This document shows positions 1 through 8,701 of a stretch of 47,166 nucleotides of DNA, piece after piece. The stretch is taken from assembly GCA_964452635.1 (NCBI GenBank), contig CAYVMP010000003.1, forward strand, positions 1-47,166. The letters run 5' to 3'. The notes beneath the pieces were generated by a model. The model was given only the letters and a program-made list of their open reading frames with translations. It ran no database searches and was not told the origin of the DNA. Position numbers and translations under genes: made by a program. Origin of the DNA: CAYVMP01 sp964452635. GTDB lineage: Bacteria > Patescibacteriota > Minisyncoccia > Phycocordibacterales > DATDWN01. Position 1 is the first letter of the stretch. Each line of letters starts with the position of its first letter.

Positions 1-614
1 TTCGCTGTGTCCATTTCGTGTGTCACGAGAATGATTGTGTGGCCTTTGTTATTGAGTTCTTGCAAAATATTAAGCACAACATTTCCCGACTTTGAATCCA
101 AGTTTCCTGTTGGTTCATCGGCGAATATAACTGCTGGGTCACAGACAAGTGCACGTGCAATCGCAACTCTCTGCTTCTCACCTCCTGAAATTTGGTTGGT
201 GAAAAAGCCGAGTCTGTGAGAGAGTCCAACGTCCATGAGTGCTTTCTTTGCAAGATCGTCATGGTTTTTCTTTTTACTATACATGAGAGGTAGTTTTACA
301 TTGTCGAGTACTGTTGTACGTGCAAGAAGATTGAATGACTGGAAAACGAACCCGATGCGTTCATTGCGAAGCTCTGCAAGATAGTCCTTGCTGAAACTAC
401 TTGTATCTCTACCTTCAAACTCATACAGCCCTGATGTTGGCCGATCAAGGAAACTCAAAATATGCATGAGTGTTGATTTACCCGATCCAGACGGTCCCAT
501 GATTGCGACAAACTCACCCTGATCCATACTAAAATCAATACCATGAAGTACCGATGTTGAAACACCTTCGTTCATGTAGTCCTTTTTTAGATTTTGAACT
601 TTAACTATATTCAT
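1..614 (-). CDS. MacB/LolD-type ABC transporter ATP-binding protein (C-terminus cut by window edge)
   Basis: ATPase that would power a MacAB-like efflux or lipoprotein-release complex at the inner face of the membrane. Visible in order: Walker A GPSGSGKS, Q-loop around VFQSFNLL, signature ISGGEKQRVAIARAL, Walker B AVIFADEPTGNLDS and the switch histidine VTHEMD. FADEPTGNLD is characteristic of the MacB/LolD/FtsE branch. About 204 codons are present; only the last part is missing. The ATG at 614 follows the stop codon of the adaptor gene directly (TAAATG), so the two are co-translated. An FtsX-like permease is expected next, outside the window. Substrate unknown. Confidence 0.93.
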   Translation of the reverse strand, partial: MNIVKVQNLKKDYMNEGVSTSVLHGIDFSMDQGEFVAIMGPSGSGKSTLMHILSFLDRPTSGLYEFEGRDTSSFSKDYLAELRNERIGFVFQSFNLLARTTVLDNVKLPLMYSKKKNHDDLAKKALMDVGLSHRLGFFTNQISGGEKQRVAIARALVCDPAVIFADEPTGNLDSKSGNVVLNILQELNNKGHTIILVTHEMDTA

Positions 615-2195
615 TTATTTCATGTAGGTCACAACCTCTTGCCCCTCAGTGAGTCCTGAGACAATCTCTGTGAGTCCGCCATCTGCCTCAAGACCTGTCG
701 TGACAGTTACTTCAGAGTAGGTTTTCTTTTTAGGGTCAGTAATGACACGCACAACTTTAGTATTATTTTTATTCACGATTGCACTTGATGGGATTACGAG
801 TGCATCGGCCTTTTCTGCCACACGAATGACCATGTTTGCAGTCATACCCGGTTTAACACCCGGAATATTTTCGAGGCTACCAGTCACTTTGTAATTGACC
901 ACACCAGAAATAACAGTTGATGCTGGGTTAACCGTGAGCACCGCACTCGTAAAATGTTTGTCAGGACCGAGTGCATCAAATGTATTGTCGATACTCTGCC
1001 CAACCTCAACATATGCAATATCTGCCTCACTGACCAGTGCCTCTGTGTGGAGCTGTGCGACATTTTGTATTTTCATTACTTCCTTGAGTGCCTGTGCTTG
1101 CTCACCTATTTTAATATCCACCTGCGTAATTGTTCCACTAATCGGCGCACGAATAACTGTATTTCCGAGATTTACTTCTGCGTTTGATACAGTACTTTCC
1201 GCAGATTTCACCTGTGCCTCTGCAATAGCGATATCCTCAGGACGTGCTGGCGACTGTTTCAGCGCGAGAGATGCCTTTGCCTGATCGAGATTTGCCTGTG
1301 CAGTACGCACTGCCTGACTGTACGTAGTCAATGTGGTAATCGCGGTGCTTGCAGTTGTTCGTGCTGATGTTACCGATGTCTGGTACGTTGCAAGTGTCGT
1401 CTGTGAACCACCAGATGTCACCTGAGTATACGATGTGAGCAGTGTGATGATATTTTCCAAATACTGAACTGTTGCAGTCAAATGTGCAATCGAGCTCTGA
1501 GTGATGGAATCCACGTTTGTATCAGAAAGTGTCGCCACTTCTGTCTGCCATGTATCGAATGTTGAGTTGAGCACGACACGCTGACCATTTACATTTGTGA
1601 CGAGCTGAGAATTGTTTTGTACTGTTCCAGAGAGTCCAAACTGTGGAGATTGTGACTGTGGATTAGAAAAGAGAGGGTTGGTATTGAGAACAACCGACGC
1701 ACTCACATCGCTGTATGTAGTAGCAATCTGTCGAAGTAAATTCTGTTTTGCATTTGCGAGCGCAGTTGATGCTACATCAACCGTTGCCTGAGATACAGCG
1801 ACATCCTGTACTGTCGCAGCAGCTGATACTTTTTTGAAATTAGCCTGTGCCTGTGCGAGAGATGCCTGTGCACTCTGGAGATTTGCGAGCGCAATACCCT
1901 GATCGAGAACAGCGAGTGTCTGTCCTGCGTACACAGTCTGACCTTCCTTTACATTGACTGCACGTACGACTCCCGTACTCTGAAAACTCAAATCGAGATT
2001 TGTCTCACTCATGACCTGTCCCGTAGTGAGCACTGTTCGCTCGATGTTTTGTTTCTTTACAACACCAGTCTGAATCGTCGATGACACTCCCTTCCGACCA
2101 AAGAAAAACCATCCGCCGAGAATAATGACGAGTATCACAGAGATCCAAATGATTCTCTTTTTTGTAAAAAACAGTTTAATATTTGATATATTCAT
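615..2195 (-). CDS. MacA/HlyD-family periplasmic adaptor (membrane fusion) protein
   Basis: 526 aa. An N-terminal membrane anchor (about residues 8-30, RIIWISVILVIILGG) precedes a biotinyl-lipoyl-like half (VKEGQTVYAGQTLAVLDQG). Next comes a very long Ala/Gln/Thr-rich helical hairpin (about 90-350), the second lipoyl half (NTVIRAPISGTITQVDIKIGEQ) and the beta-barrel part ending in LTEGQEVVTYMK. In MacAB-type systems this protein links the ABC pump to the envelope; in a monoderm-like cell it probably extends from the membrane. ATG 2195 is preferred over upstream in-frame ATGs because it starts just before the anchor and an earlier start would overlap the upstream gene. A TATGATAC-like box lies about 15 bp upstream and no SD is seen. 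Operonic with the ATPase that follows. Confidence 0.9.
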   Translation of the reverse strand: MNISNIKLFFTKKRIIWISVILVIILGGWFFFGRKGVSSTIQTGVVKKQNIERTVLTTGQVMSETNLDLSFQSTGVVRAVNVKEGQTVYAGQTLAVLDQGIALANLQSAQASLAQAQANFKKVSAAATVQDVAVSQATVDVASTALANAKQNLLRQIATTYSDVSASVVLNTNPLFSNPQSQSPQFGLSGTVQNNSQLVTNVNGQRVVLNSTFDTWQTEVATLSDTNVDSITQSSIAHLTATVQYLENIITLLTSYTQVTSGGSQTTLATYQTSVTSARTTASTAITTLTTYSQAVRTAQANLDQAKASLALKQSPARPEDIAIAEAQVKSAESTVSNAEVNLGNTVIRAPISGTITQVDIKIGEQAQALKEVMKIQNVAQLHTEALVSEADIAYVEVGQSIDNTFDALGPDKHFTSAVLTVNPASTVISGVVNYKVTGSLENIPGVKPGMTANMVIRVAEKADALVIPSSAIVNKNNTKVVRVITDPKKKTYSEVTVTTGLEADGGLTEIVSGLTEGQEVVTYMK

Positions 2196-2254
2196 AGGTG
2201 TGTATTGTATCATATTTTTGTCTAATAACCAACCCAACAAACAATTTAAAAATC

Positions 2255-2677
2255 CTACTTCAACCCTTTGCATCCCCCACCCGCAACATACCCAGCCTGC
2301 CGAGCAGTCTCAGCTGAAGTGAAAAATAATTGGTTTTCTGGTTTGACTCGCTTGACCACACCACACCACGGGAAATAGTACTTTTTGCTCGTTTTGACAC
2401 CAATGACTCCCCCTCCCGCCTGAGTACTCACTGCTTGTATGACTGTCCCTACCTGACTCTGTGCATTCGTAACGGTCGACGGTGACTGAGACACGTCTTT
2501 CTGCGTTTCAGTCACAGGAGCACTGACAGGAGTCTCTGGAGAGAGTATTTTGATACCTGTTTTCTCTGTTTCGATGGCTGAAAGTCGCCCAAGACCAAAG
2601 GATATGACAGTCACGAGAATAAACAGGGTTGGCGTATAGTAGGGCTTGATTTTTTCTATATACTCAGATATACTCAT
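2255..2677 (-). CDS. Membrane-anchored protein with C-terminal Ada-like zinc-binding domain
   Basis: 140 aa. One membrane segment near the N-terminus (TLFILVTVISFGLGRLSAI) is followed by a Ser/Thr/Gln-rich linker. The last 40 residues read KKYYFPWCGVVKRV...AETARQAGYVAGGGCKGLK, matching the pattern of the Ada metal-binding-like module often found at the C-terminus of Patescibacteria surface proteins and nucleases (WC...F.S...A...GY....C). Only two cysteines are visible, so metal binding is uncertain. It lies immediately upstream of the adaptor gene in the same direction. Function unknown; possibly an envelope protein. Confidence 0.7.
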   Translation of the reverse strand: MSISEYIEKIKPYYTPTLFILVTVISFGLGRLSAIETEKTGIKILSPETPVSAPVTETQKDVSQSPSTVTNAQSQVGTVIQAVSTQAGGGVIGVKTSKKYYFPWCGVVKRVKPENQLFFTSAETARQAGYVAGGGCKGLK

Positions 2678-2729
2678 GTGACATATATTTTATCAGAGAA
2701 ACCTAGGGAAATAAACAGAATTTTACACC

Positions 2730-3002
2730 ATGGCACATAAAAAGTCCGCAGGAACAACTAAAAACGGCCGAGATTCCAATCCAAAATACCTCGGCGTCAA
2801 GATCACTCAGGGTGACCGCGCTCAAGCTGGCTCTATTATCGTACGTCAGCGCGGTACAGACGTGCTTCCGGGCAAAAACATCGGCATGGGCAAAGACCAC
2901 ACTCTCTTCGCACTCAAACCGGGCATCGTAAAGTTCGGCACCACTCGCAAAACTCATTTTGATAACAAAGTGGTCGTGAAGAAGATAGTGCATGTAGTGT
3001 AA
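2730..3002 (+). CDS. rpmA: 50S ribosomal protein L27
   Basis: 90 aa, full length for the family. MAHKKSAGTTKNGRDSNPKYLGVK and VRQRGTDVLPGKNIGMGKDHTLFAL are diagnostic of L27, whose N-terminal tail reaches the peptidyl-transferase centre. No Firmicutes-type cleavable N-terminal extension is present; the mature-type AHKK end is encoded directly. L21 (rplU), its almost universal operon partner, is absent next door and instead lies 9 kb away on the other strand. No strong SD is seen. A hairpin follows at 3036-3071. Confidence 0.97.
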   Translation: MAHKKSAGTTKNGRDSNPKYLGVKITQGDRAQAGSIIVRQRGTDVLPGKNIGMGKDHTLFALKPGIVKFGTTRKTHFDNKVVVKKIVHVV

Positions 3003-3035
3003 CTGAATTTTGTAGTCAAACTTTTTTAAACAAAG

Positions 3036-3071
3036 AAATCCCTCTGGCTCAATTAAGAACCAAAGGGATTT
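3036..3071. terminator. Hairpin between rpmA and a convergent gene
   Basis: AAATCCCT...AGGGATTT stem continued by TGG/CCA, about 11 bp with a 12-nt loop, between two convergent genes. Runs of A/T flank it on both sides, so it could end transcription from either direction, but the U-tract is weak. Confidence 0.6.
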
Positions 3072-3091
3072 AAGAAATCTATAAAAACTCA

Positions 3092-3346
3092 CTACCAGAC
3101 TGTGATCGCCAACCATACCTTCTCTGACGATTCTTCCCTGACGATCTTGATGTCATCGCCGGACATAGCGACGACACCGGTGACTTCCACCCCATTCCGG
3201 GTGGTTTTAAACGGAGTTACCTTCCTGAGGCCTGCACGAGTGCAGGCTTCCGTAATATCCATAGTGATAGGACCAACGATAGTCCCATCACCCCGCATGC
3301 GGAAATCCGCATATTGATCAAGATAATACTGAATTTTTTGTAACAT
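3092..3346 (-). CDS. Hypothetical protein, 84 aa
   Basis: No family recognised. Soluble and mixed alpha/beta in look (MLQKIQYYLDQYADFRM... then two beta-like stretches GVEVTGVVAMSGDDIKIVREE). ATG 3346 is chosen because a perfect sigma70-like promoter (3357-3384) would place the transcript start only about 3 nt before this codon; the in-frame ATG further upstream lies inside the promoter. It converges on rpmA and is followed by the shared hairpin at 3036-3071. Confidence 0.6.
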   Translation of the reverse strand: MLQKIQYYLDQYADFRMRGDGTIVGPITMDITEACTRAGLRKVTPFKTTRNGVEVTGVVAMSGDDIKIVREESSEKVWLAITVW

Positions 3347-3356
3347 ATCTGTAAAT

Positions 3357-3384
3357 ATTATACAGATATTTAATAAAATGTCAA
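3357..3384 (-). promoter_or_regulatory. Consensus promoter giving a leaderless mRNA
   Basis: TTGACA (3384-3379), 16-bp spacer, TATAAT (3362-3357), then 10 bp to the ATG at 3346. The predicted transcript begins about 3 nt before the start codon and no SD is present. This is the clearest example in the window of the core-gene pattern. Confidence 0.8.
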
Positions 3385-3398
3385 TACCTACCATTCCC

Positions 3399-3938
3399 CT
3401 ACACCTTCAACTCTGTAAACGTAACTGACGAAGGAGGAGTAAACTTTGATTCATCGACTGTCCACGCTTTACAGTCATAATCCCCTATTTGTTCAGCATT
3501 GAAACCATACTGTCCAGATGCAGACGCTCCTGTATTTCCAGACATACCTCCCTCAGGCACCTGATTTTTGATTTTCATACCTCGACCACCAAGCATACTG
3601 GACCATGTATATGTATACCCATCTTTTACAACAAATGAACTATCGACATTTATACCCTGTGTTTGTGTTTTGAAATCACCTCGAATCTGATCTTTATTGA
3701 TAAAAACAGTTCCTTTACTCTCGATATTTTGAACATACTGATTGACAGTACACTCATACGAACCTCCTTGTTTCAATAATTCACTGAATGCAATTTTCTT
3801 ACCTGCTGTGGTACTCTCACTTTTCTCACCAACTACCACATCCGACTTCTGATCCGGTGCATGCATTGTCTTATACGCAAAAAACCCTCCCCCTAACACA
3901 ACTACCACTGCTAATATAATGTATGGTTTTGTAATCAT
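3399..3938 (-). CDS. Membrane-anchored hypothetical protein, 179 aa
   Basis: N-terminal signal anchor (IILAVVVVLGGGFFAYKT, residues 6-23) and an extracytoplasmic domain with paired cysteines (YECTVNQY and DYDCKAWTVDESKF) around a beta-rich core (GTVFINKDQIRGDFKTQTQG, SFVVKDGYTYTWSS). The arrangement resembles small secreted beta-barrel or lipoprotein-carrier-like folds common in Parcubacteria, but I do not recognise a named family. TATACT lies 6 bp before the ATG, so the mRNA is probably leaderless. Confidence 0.65.
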   Translation of the reverse strand: MITKPYIILAVVVVLGGGFFAYKTMHAPDQKSDVVVGEKSESTTAGKKIAFSELLKQGGSYECTVNQYVQNIESKGTVFINKDQIRGDFKTQTQGINVDSSFVVKDGYTYTWSSMLGGRGMKIKNQVPEGGMSGNTGASASGQYGFNAEQIGDYDCKAWTVDESKFTPPSSVTFTELKV

Positions 3939-3977
3939 GTGTGTAGTATATCAAATTAGACACACAGTACAAACAAA

Positions 3978-4424
3978 TTACTTCTGTGGAGAGATGACGA
4001 CAGTGAATTCTGCTTTTTTGCCGAGAGCAGTGACAGTGATGTGGTGTTCACCAACTTCTTTAATTGGTTTAGCGAGTGAAATTGATTCTGGGTCAATGTT
4101 GAGTCGTGCAATTTTCTGGATTTCTTCTACGAGACGTTCCTTGGTGATACCTGCAAAGAGATGGCCTTTTTCATTTGCCTTTTCATGTAGTTCGATTTTG
4201 AGGTTTTTAATTGTCTCTAGACTTTTAAGGAGTAGCTCGCCTTGGATTTTCTTTTCTGCATCACTCTGTGCTTTAAGCTGTTCTATTTTCTGCAATGACT
4301 GAGGTGTTGCAATCTCTGCGAGCCCTCGTGGGAGGAGCATGTTCGTCGCGTATCCATCTGCAACATTTTTTACATCAAATTTCTTTCCAATTTTTGGAAC
4401 ATCTTTAAGTAAGATAACTTTCAT
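3978..4424 (-). CDS. rplI: 50S ribosomal protein L9
   Basis: 148 aa, complete. The N-terminal domain MKVILLKDVPKIGKKFDVKNVADGYATNMLLPRGLA is diagnostic; it is followed by the long connecting helix and the C-terminal domain (GHLFAGITKERLVEEI). ATG 4424 is the conserved family start; an in-frame ATG three codons earlier lies in the likely -10 region (TACGAT 8 bp before the chosen ATG). L9 is missing from some CPR lineages, so its presence helps place the organism. Confidence 0.95.
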   Translation of the reverse strand: MKVILLKDVPKIGKKFDVKNVADGYATNMLLPRGLAEIATPQSLQKIEQLKAQSDAEKKIQGELLLKSLETIKNLKIELHEKANEKGHLFAGITKERLVEEIQKIARLNIDPESISLAKPIKEVGEHHITVTALGKKAEFTVVISPQK

Positions 4425-4513
4425 AGTAATCATATCGTATCACACTGTACCCACTTTCGTGCAGTTGACAAAATCTATAAATTTGGTTTACTGATTTCGG
4501 AGGTTCACTCAAC

Positions 4514-4879
4514 ATGGGCAACAATTGGGCTGGCGCGTTTCTATCGGCGATGCTGTCTTTCGGGCCGATAGGGCTCTTTCACGAGAGCATTATACAAAAA
4601 GAATTCTATGAAAAAATCTCTCAAAAAGAGAGGACTAGAATCACCGAACTCCAGAGGACAACACTTTTCACACAAGATCTCATTGTGTGGAAAAATGGAA
4701 ATGTGTTCATGGTCACAATGGACAGTCGACCATTTAACCCATGGATCACCACAAACATCACTCGTGGGCCACAACAAATCATACTTGGGTCAGCGAAAAC
4801 ATTTTCAGAAATCGAGAGGATCGTTCGAGTCAAGGACCCAGAGTACGAGAAGTACTTCAAAATTTTCTCAGAACAATAA
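4514..4879 (+). CDS. Hypothetical protein, 121 aa, SD-led
   Basis: Unrecognised. A short hydrophobic N-terminus (AGAFLSAMLSFGPIGLF) could be a weak membrane or amphipathic segment, followed by a charged helical stretch and a C-terminal part with many aromatic residues. Unlike its neighbours it has a clear SD (GGAGG at 4499-4503, about 10 nt before ATG) and a -35-like TTGACA at 4465-4470 with a weak -10 at about 4487-4492. A strong terminator follows. This accessory-style expression suggests acquisition. Confidence 0.6.
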   Translation: MGNNWAGAFLSAMLSFGPIGLFHESIIQKEFYEKISQKERTRITELQRTTLFTQDLIVWKNGNVFMVTMDSRPFNPWITTNITRGPQQIILGSAKTFSEIERIVRVKDPEYEKYFKIFSEQ

Positions 4880-4906
4880 AATTCGCTCTCCCTGCTCTTT
4901 TTCAAA

Positions 4907-4937
4907 AAAACCGCCTCATCAGCGGTTTTCGTTTTTT
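4907..4937. terminator. Bidirectional rho-independent terminator
   Basis: ACCGC-ctcatca-GCGGT stem with A-run on the left and T-run on the right (TTTTCGTTTTTT). It serves the 4514 gene on the plus strand and the convergent protease on the minus strand. Confidence 0.85.
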
Positions 4938-4950
4938 AGTAACAACAGGA

Positions 4951-6174
4951 CTATTGATTGAGTATCTCTATCGCCTTTTCAATCTGAGTATCGTGACCTT
5001 TGAGGAATTCCGCCTCATCGAGTTTGACGACAACATCTGGAGTGAGTCCTCCATGAGAAATGGATGTGCCATTTGGTGTGAGCCACTTTGCAATCGTCAC
5101 CTTGAGCGATGTGTCCTTGGTAATCTCTACCAACTCCTGCACGGAACCCTTACCGAACGACTGTGTACCGACGAGAGTTGCCACGCCATTTTGAGTGAGT
5201 GCGCCGGCAAGAATTTCCGAAGCTGACGCAGAACCACCATCGACAAGCACGACCATTTTGAGTGAATTATTGAATATATTGTACCCCTTACTTCGAAATA
5301 CCTGAGTATTGTCCTTGTTTCGGAAATCCTCTGTCACCACCACTTTCCCCGCAGGGAGAAACCAACTCGCCATATCGAGTGCCGCTTCGAGATATCCACC
5401 GGGATTGCCACGCAAATCGAGTATGAGTTTATTTTTACCAGATTCAACGAACTCTCGAAGTGACTGACGGAATAGGTTTGCTGATATCGCAGAGAAATTA
5501 TACATGTGGATAATGAACACATCTCCCTTGATCTCAGTATCAATCGTTGGAATATCAATCACCGCGCGTACCACCTTTATTTCAAATGGATCCTTTGTGC
5601 CATTACGCAAAACGATAAATGTTACTGTTGTTCCCGCCTTTCCTCTAATCAACTTCACTGCCTCCTCGGTACTGAGTTTGTCTGTGATTTTGTCATTTAT
5701 TTTCAGAATCTTGTCGCCCGCCTTAATCCCCGCTTTGTATGCCGGTGTTCCCTTGAGAGGAGAAATGACTGTGAGGAGGCCGTCCTTTACACCAACTTCC
5801 ATACCTACACCCTCAAAGTTTCCGCTGATTGCCTCAGCAAAACTCTTTGACTCAACTGGTGGGAAGAATACTGTGTACGGGTCACCGAGTGAATGTGTCA
5901 TGCCTTCAATGGCACCGTATACTCGTGTCTGGTCTGACACACGCTCAGTTGTGGTGCTGTTTGTTGGAACGTATTTTTCATTGATTACTTCCCACGCCTT
6001 CCAAAATGGAGCGAAATCCACACTCTGAGTAGCACTGTCTTTATTGACTATCTCACCGATGCGAGCTTCTGGTGGCAAATACATGCGACCAATAAAAAAA
6101 CCGAGAATAAAAATAACGAGTGCACCTCCAGCTATAAATAAAGTAGAACGATTTCTTTTTAAAAATTCAATCAT
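4951..6174 (-). CDS. S41 C-terminal processing peptidase (CtpA/Prc type)
   Basis: 407 aa. Membrane anchor (STLFIAGGALVIFILGFFIG), N-terminal helical cap, PDZ domain (GVGMEVGVKDGLLTVISPLKGTPAYKAGIKAGDKIL) and the S41 core. The nucleophile lies in VDGGSASASEI and the general-base lysine in QSFGKGSVQE, so the Ser-Lys dyad is intact. The family cleaves C-termini of exported proteins and trims envelope hydrolases. ATG 6174 is chosen because GATAAT lies 7 bp upstream and the anchor follows directly; an earlier ATG would extend into promoter sequence. Confidence 0.95.
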   Translation of the reverse strand: MIEFLKRNRSTLFIAGGALVIFILGFFIGRMYLPPEARIGEIVNKDSATQSVDFAPFWKAWEVINEKYVPTNSTTTERVSDQTRVYGAIEGMTHSLGDPYTVFFPPVESKSFAEAISGNFEGVGMEVGVKDGLLTVISPLKGTPAYKAGIKAGDKILKINDKITDKLSTEEAVKLIRGKAGTTVTFIVLRNGTKDPFEIKVVRAVIDIPTIDTEIKGDVFIIHMYNFSAISANLFRQSLREFVESGKNKLILDLRGNPGGYLEAALDMASWFLPAGKVVVTEDFRNKDNTQVFRSKGYNIFNNSLKMVVLVDGGSASASEILAGALTQNGVATLVGTQSFGKGSVQELVEITKDTSLKVTIAKWLTPNGTSISHGGLTPDVVVKLDEAEFLKGHDTQIEKAIEILNQ

Positions 6175-6269
6175 ACGTATGATTATCGCAATAATGAGCT
6201 CATCGGTCAACAGATTTTTTAATTTGATGAATTTGGTAAATCAGATATGAGTACGATATACTAATATAC

Positions 6270-7181
6270 ATGATTACAACACATACTTTTGGCAAGGAAA
6301 CGTGGATTGATATTGATTCAGGGACCCCTGAGGAGATACACTCCATCATCGAGACATACAATATCGATCCGTACGTTGCACATGAACTCACATCAGTCAC
6401 TCGCAAACCTCGCATTGAGTTCCATGATGGATACATCTACTGTATCCTCCACTTCCCCGCGTGGAAACACACACATACAAAGGAGAGCAACCAAGAAATA
6501 GATTTCATTATCGGGAAAAACGTCCTCATCACTGCACGATACGACACCATCGACACAATACACAAATTCAGCAAAACACTTGAGGTCAAAGATATTCTCC
6601 GCAAGCACTCAAAAGCATCAGAATATTCTCTGTTCATATCTCTCCTTCGAGATTTGTATGCCGGCCTCGGAGATGAGCTCTCTGCAATCGACGATGCTAC
6701 AGACGACATTACAAACAGAATTTTCCGTGGCAAGGAACGAGAGATGGTCATCTCCATATCGCAGATGACACGAACACTTCTCGATTTCAAACGCATGACG
6801 GATTTGCACAGAGATGTGCTCGAAACATTACACACTCGTGGAGCAAAAATGTGTGGTGACGAATTCGGACAGGAAGTTCAGCAAATCCTCCTCGACTATT
6901 TGAAAATCAACAACGCACTCCAATCAAACCTCGACATGCTCCGTGAACTTCGAGAGACGAATAATTCCCTGCTCACAACCAAACAGAACGAAACAGTCAA
7001 GCAACTCACTGTGATGGGATTCGTCATACTCCCACTCAACCTCATTGCGTGGATATTTGCAATGCGTGTGGAAGGATTGCCATTTCTTGATAATCCAAAT
7101 GGATTTTTGATTGTCGCAGGACTCATGATTACATCGACTATTGTGACTCTCACATACGCACATCATAAAAAATGGCTGTAG
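6270..7181 (+). CDS. CorA-family divalent cation transporter with altered GMN motif
   Basis: 303 aa. An N-terminal alpha/beta cytoplasmic domain, the long stalk helices (about 150-240) and two C-terminal membrane helices (GFVILPLNLIAWIFAM; GFLIVAGLMITSTIVTLTY) match CorA. The normally invariant Gly-Met-Asn at the end of TM1 is Ala-Met-Arg here (residues 264-266, IFAMRVEGLPF), so ion selectivity or transport cannot be assumed. TATACT lies 7 bp before ATG (leaderless). It ends 10 bp before cysS, so the two are probably co-transcribed. Confidence 0.85.
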   Translation: MITTHTFGKETWIDIDSGTPEEIHSIIETYNIDPYVAHELTSVTRKPRIEFHDGYIYCILHFPAWKHTHTKESNQEIDFIIGKNVLITARYDTIDTIHKFSKTLEVKDILRKHSKASEYSLFISLLRDLYAGLGDELSAIDDATDDITNRIFRGKEREMVISISQMTRTLLDFKRMTDLHRDVLETLHTRGAKMCGDEFGQEVQQILLDYLKINNALQSNLDMLRELRETNNSLLTTKQNETVKQLTVMGFVILPLNLIAWIFAMRVEGLPFLDNPNGFLIVAGLMITSTIVTLTYAHHKKWL

Positions 7182-7191
7182 CCGAACTGAC

Positions 7192-8613
7192 ATGGATATT
7201 TATTTACACAACACACTCACGGGAGCAAAAGAAAAATTCGAACCGATCACATCGGGACATGTTTCGATGTATAACTGTGGTCCAACTGTGTACAACTACG
7301 CTCATATAGGCAATCTCCGAAGCTATATCTTTGCCGACACACTCCGTAGAATGTTTGAGTGGAATGGATTGAACGTAAAGCAGGTTATCAATATCACTGA
7401 TGTTGGACATCTTGTATCCGATTCAGATGACGGCGAAGACAAAATGGAAAAGGGTGCTCGCCGTGAGGACAAAAGTGCTCGTGAGATTGCAGAGTTCTAC
7501 ACTCATGCATTCTATACTGACCTCGATAGACTCAACGTCGACCGAAGCCAGATTACATTTCCAAAGGCAACTGAATACATCACAGAACAAATTGAAATGG
7601 TGAAAGTTCTTGAAACAAAGGGCTTCACATACAAAACAAGTGATGGAATTTATTTCGATACATCCAAATTTCCTGACTACGGAAAACTCGGTAATATCGA
7701 CCTGAGTGGAATCGAAGAAGGTGCACGAATCGGTGTAAATGAAGAAAAGAAAAACCCGACTGATTTCGCACTGTGGAAATTTAGTCCACTAAACGAAAAG
7801 AGAGAGATGGAATGGTCATCACCATGGGGTGTTGGATTCCCCGGATGGCACATCGAGTGTTCTGCTATGTCTCGAGCACTCCTCGGCGATACGTTTGATA
7901 TTCACACAGGCGGTATCGACCATGTGCCAGTTCATCACAACAATGAAATTGCTCAATCAGTCTGTGCAAACGGCGTACCCTTTGTACACTACTGGCTACA
8001 CAATGGTTTTCTCAATATCGACTCCGGCAAAATGGCGAAATCTGGGGAAAATTTCATTCGACTTGAAACACTCATCGAACGAGGTGTGAATCCCCTTGCG
8101 TATCGCTGCTTCGTACTTGGTGCGCACTACACAACACTTCTCAACTTCACATGGGATGCGGTCATGGGTGCACAGACAGCATGGAAACGCCTTCGAGAAT
8201 TCGTGGCCCACATTCCACTCGATACAGAAGCACCTCGTGAGGAGAGTAGCGAGAGAGCGAGCGCGATTAGGAATACGTTTACAGAATATATAAATGACGA
8301 TCTGAACACTCCCCGAGCACTTGCACTCATCTGGGAGGTAATCAAAGACGATACGATTGATCCGTCAGACAAACGCGCACTTCTACTAGATTTCGATCGT
8401 GTTCTTGGACTTGATATGAACGGCGCACTCATTCCGATTGAACACGAAAACCCAATGAGTATTCCTCGAGAAATTGAGGATTTGATAGCACAGCGTGATC
8501 TTGCACGCAAAGATAAAGACTTTGCTCGAAGCGACGAAATCCGTACTCAGATTGAATCCCTTGGTTTTGATGTACTCGACACTCCTGAAGGAACAAAAAT
8601 CCAGAAAAAATAG
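7192..8613 (+). CDS. cysS: Cysteinyl-tRNA synthetase
   Basis: 473 aa, full length. Class I signature CGPTVYNYAHIGNLRSY (HIGH-like HIGN), zinc ligands in NCGPTVY, GWHIECSAMS and HHNNEIAQS, and the KMSKS-like loop KMAKSGENF. The C-terminal anticodon-binding part contains DRVLGLD. It charges tRNA-Cys with cysteine in the cytoplasm. The reading frame follows corA closely; no SD is evident at the start. Confidence 0.97.
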   Translation: MDIYLHNTLTGAKEKFEPITSGHVSMYNCGPTVYNYAHIGNLRSYIFADTLRRMFEWNGLNVKQVINITDVGHLVSDSDDGEDKMEKGARREDKSAREIAEFYTHAFYTDLDRLNVDRSQITFPKATEYITEQIEMVKVLETKGFTYKTSDGIYFDTSKFPDYGKLGNIDLSGIEEGARIGVNEEKKNPTDFALWKFSPLNEKREMEWSSPWGVGFPGWHIECSAMSRALLGDTFDIHTGGIDHVPVHHNNEIAQSVCANGVPFVHYWLHNGFLNIDSGKMAKSGENFIRLETLIERGVNPLAYRCFVLGAHYTTLLNFTWDAVMGAQTAWKRLREFVAHIPLDTEAPREESSERASAIRNTFTEYINDDLNTPRALALIWEVIKDDTIDPSDKRALLLDFDRVLGLDMNGALIPIEHENPMSIPREIEDLIAQRDLARKDKDFARSDEIRTQIESLGFDVLDTPEGTKIQKK

Positions 8614-8701
8614 TCTTTTCTAGACTATCCACAGGTTGCACACAGAATATTCCATATTGGCTAGTAGCGCTCGAAAATGCGCGCATGGTAGAATACTACA
8701 C

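Noticed and set aside
2703..3116. Minus-strand 137-codon open frame over rpmA
   Set aside because: It is antisense to the well-conserved L27 gene; the sequence has no protein-like features.
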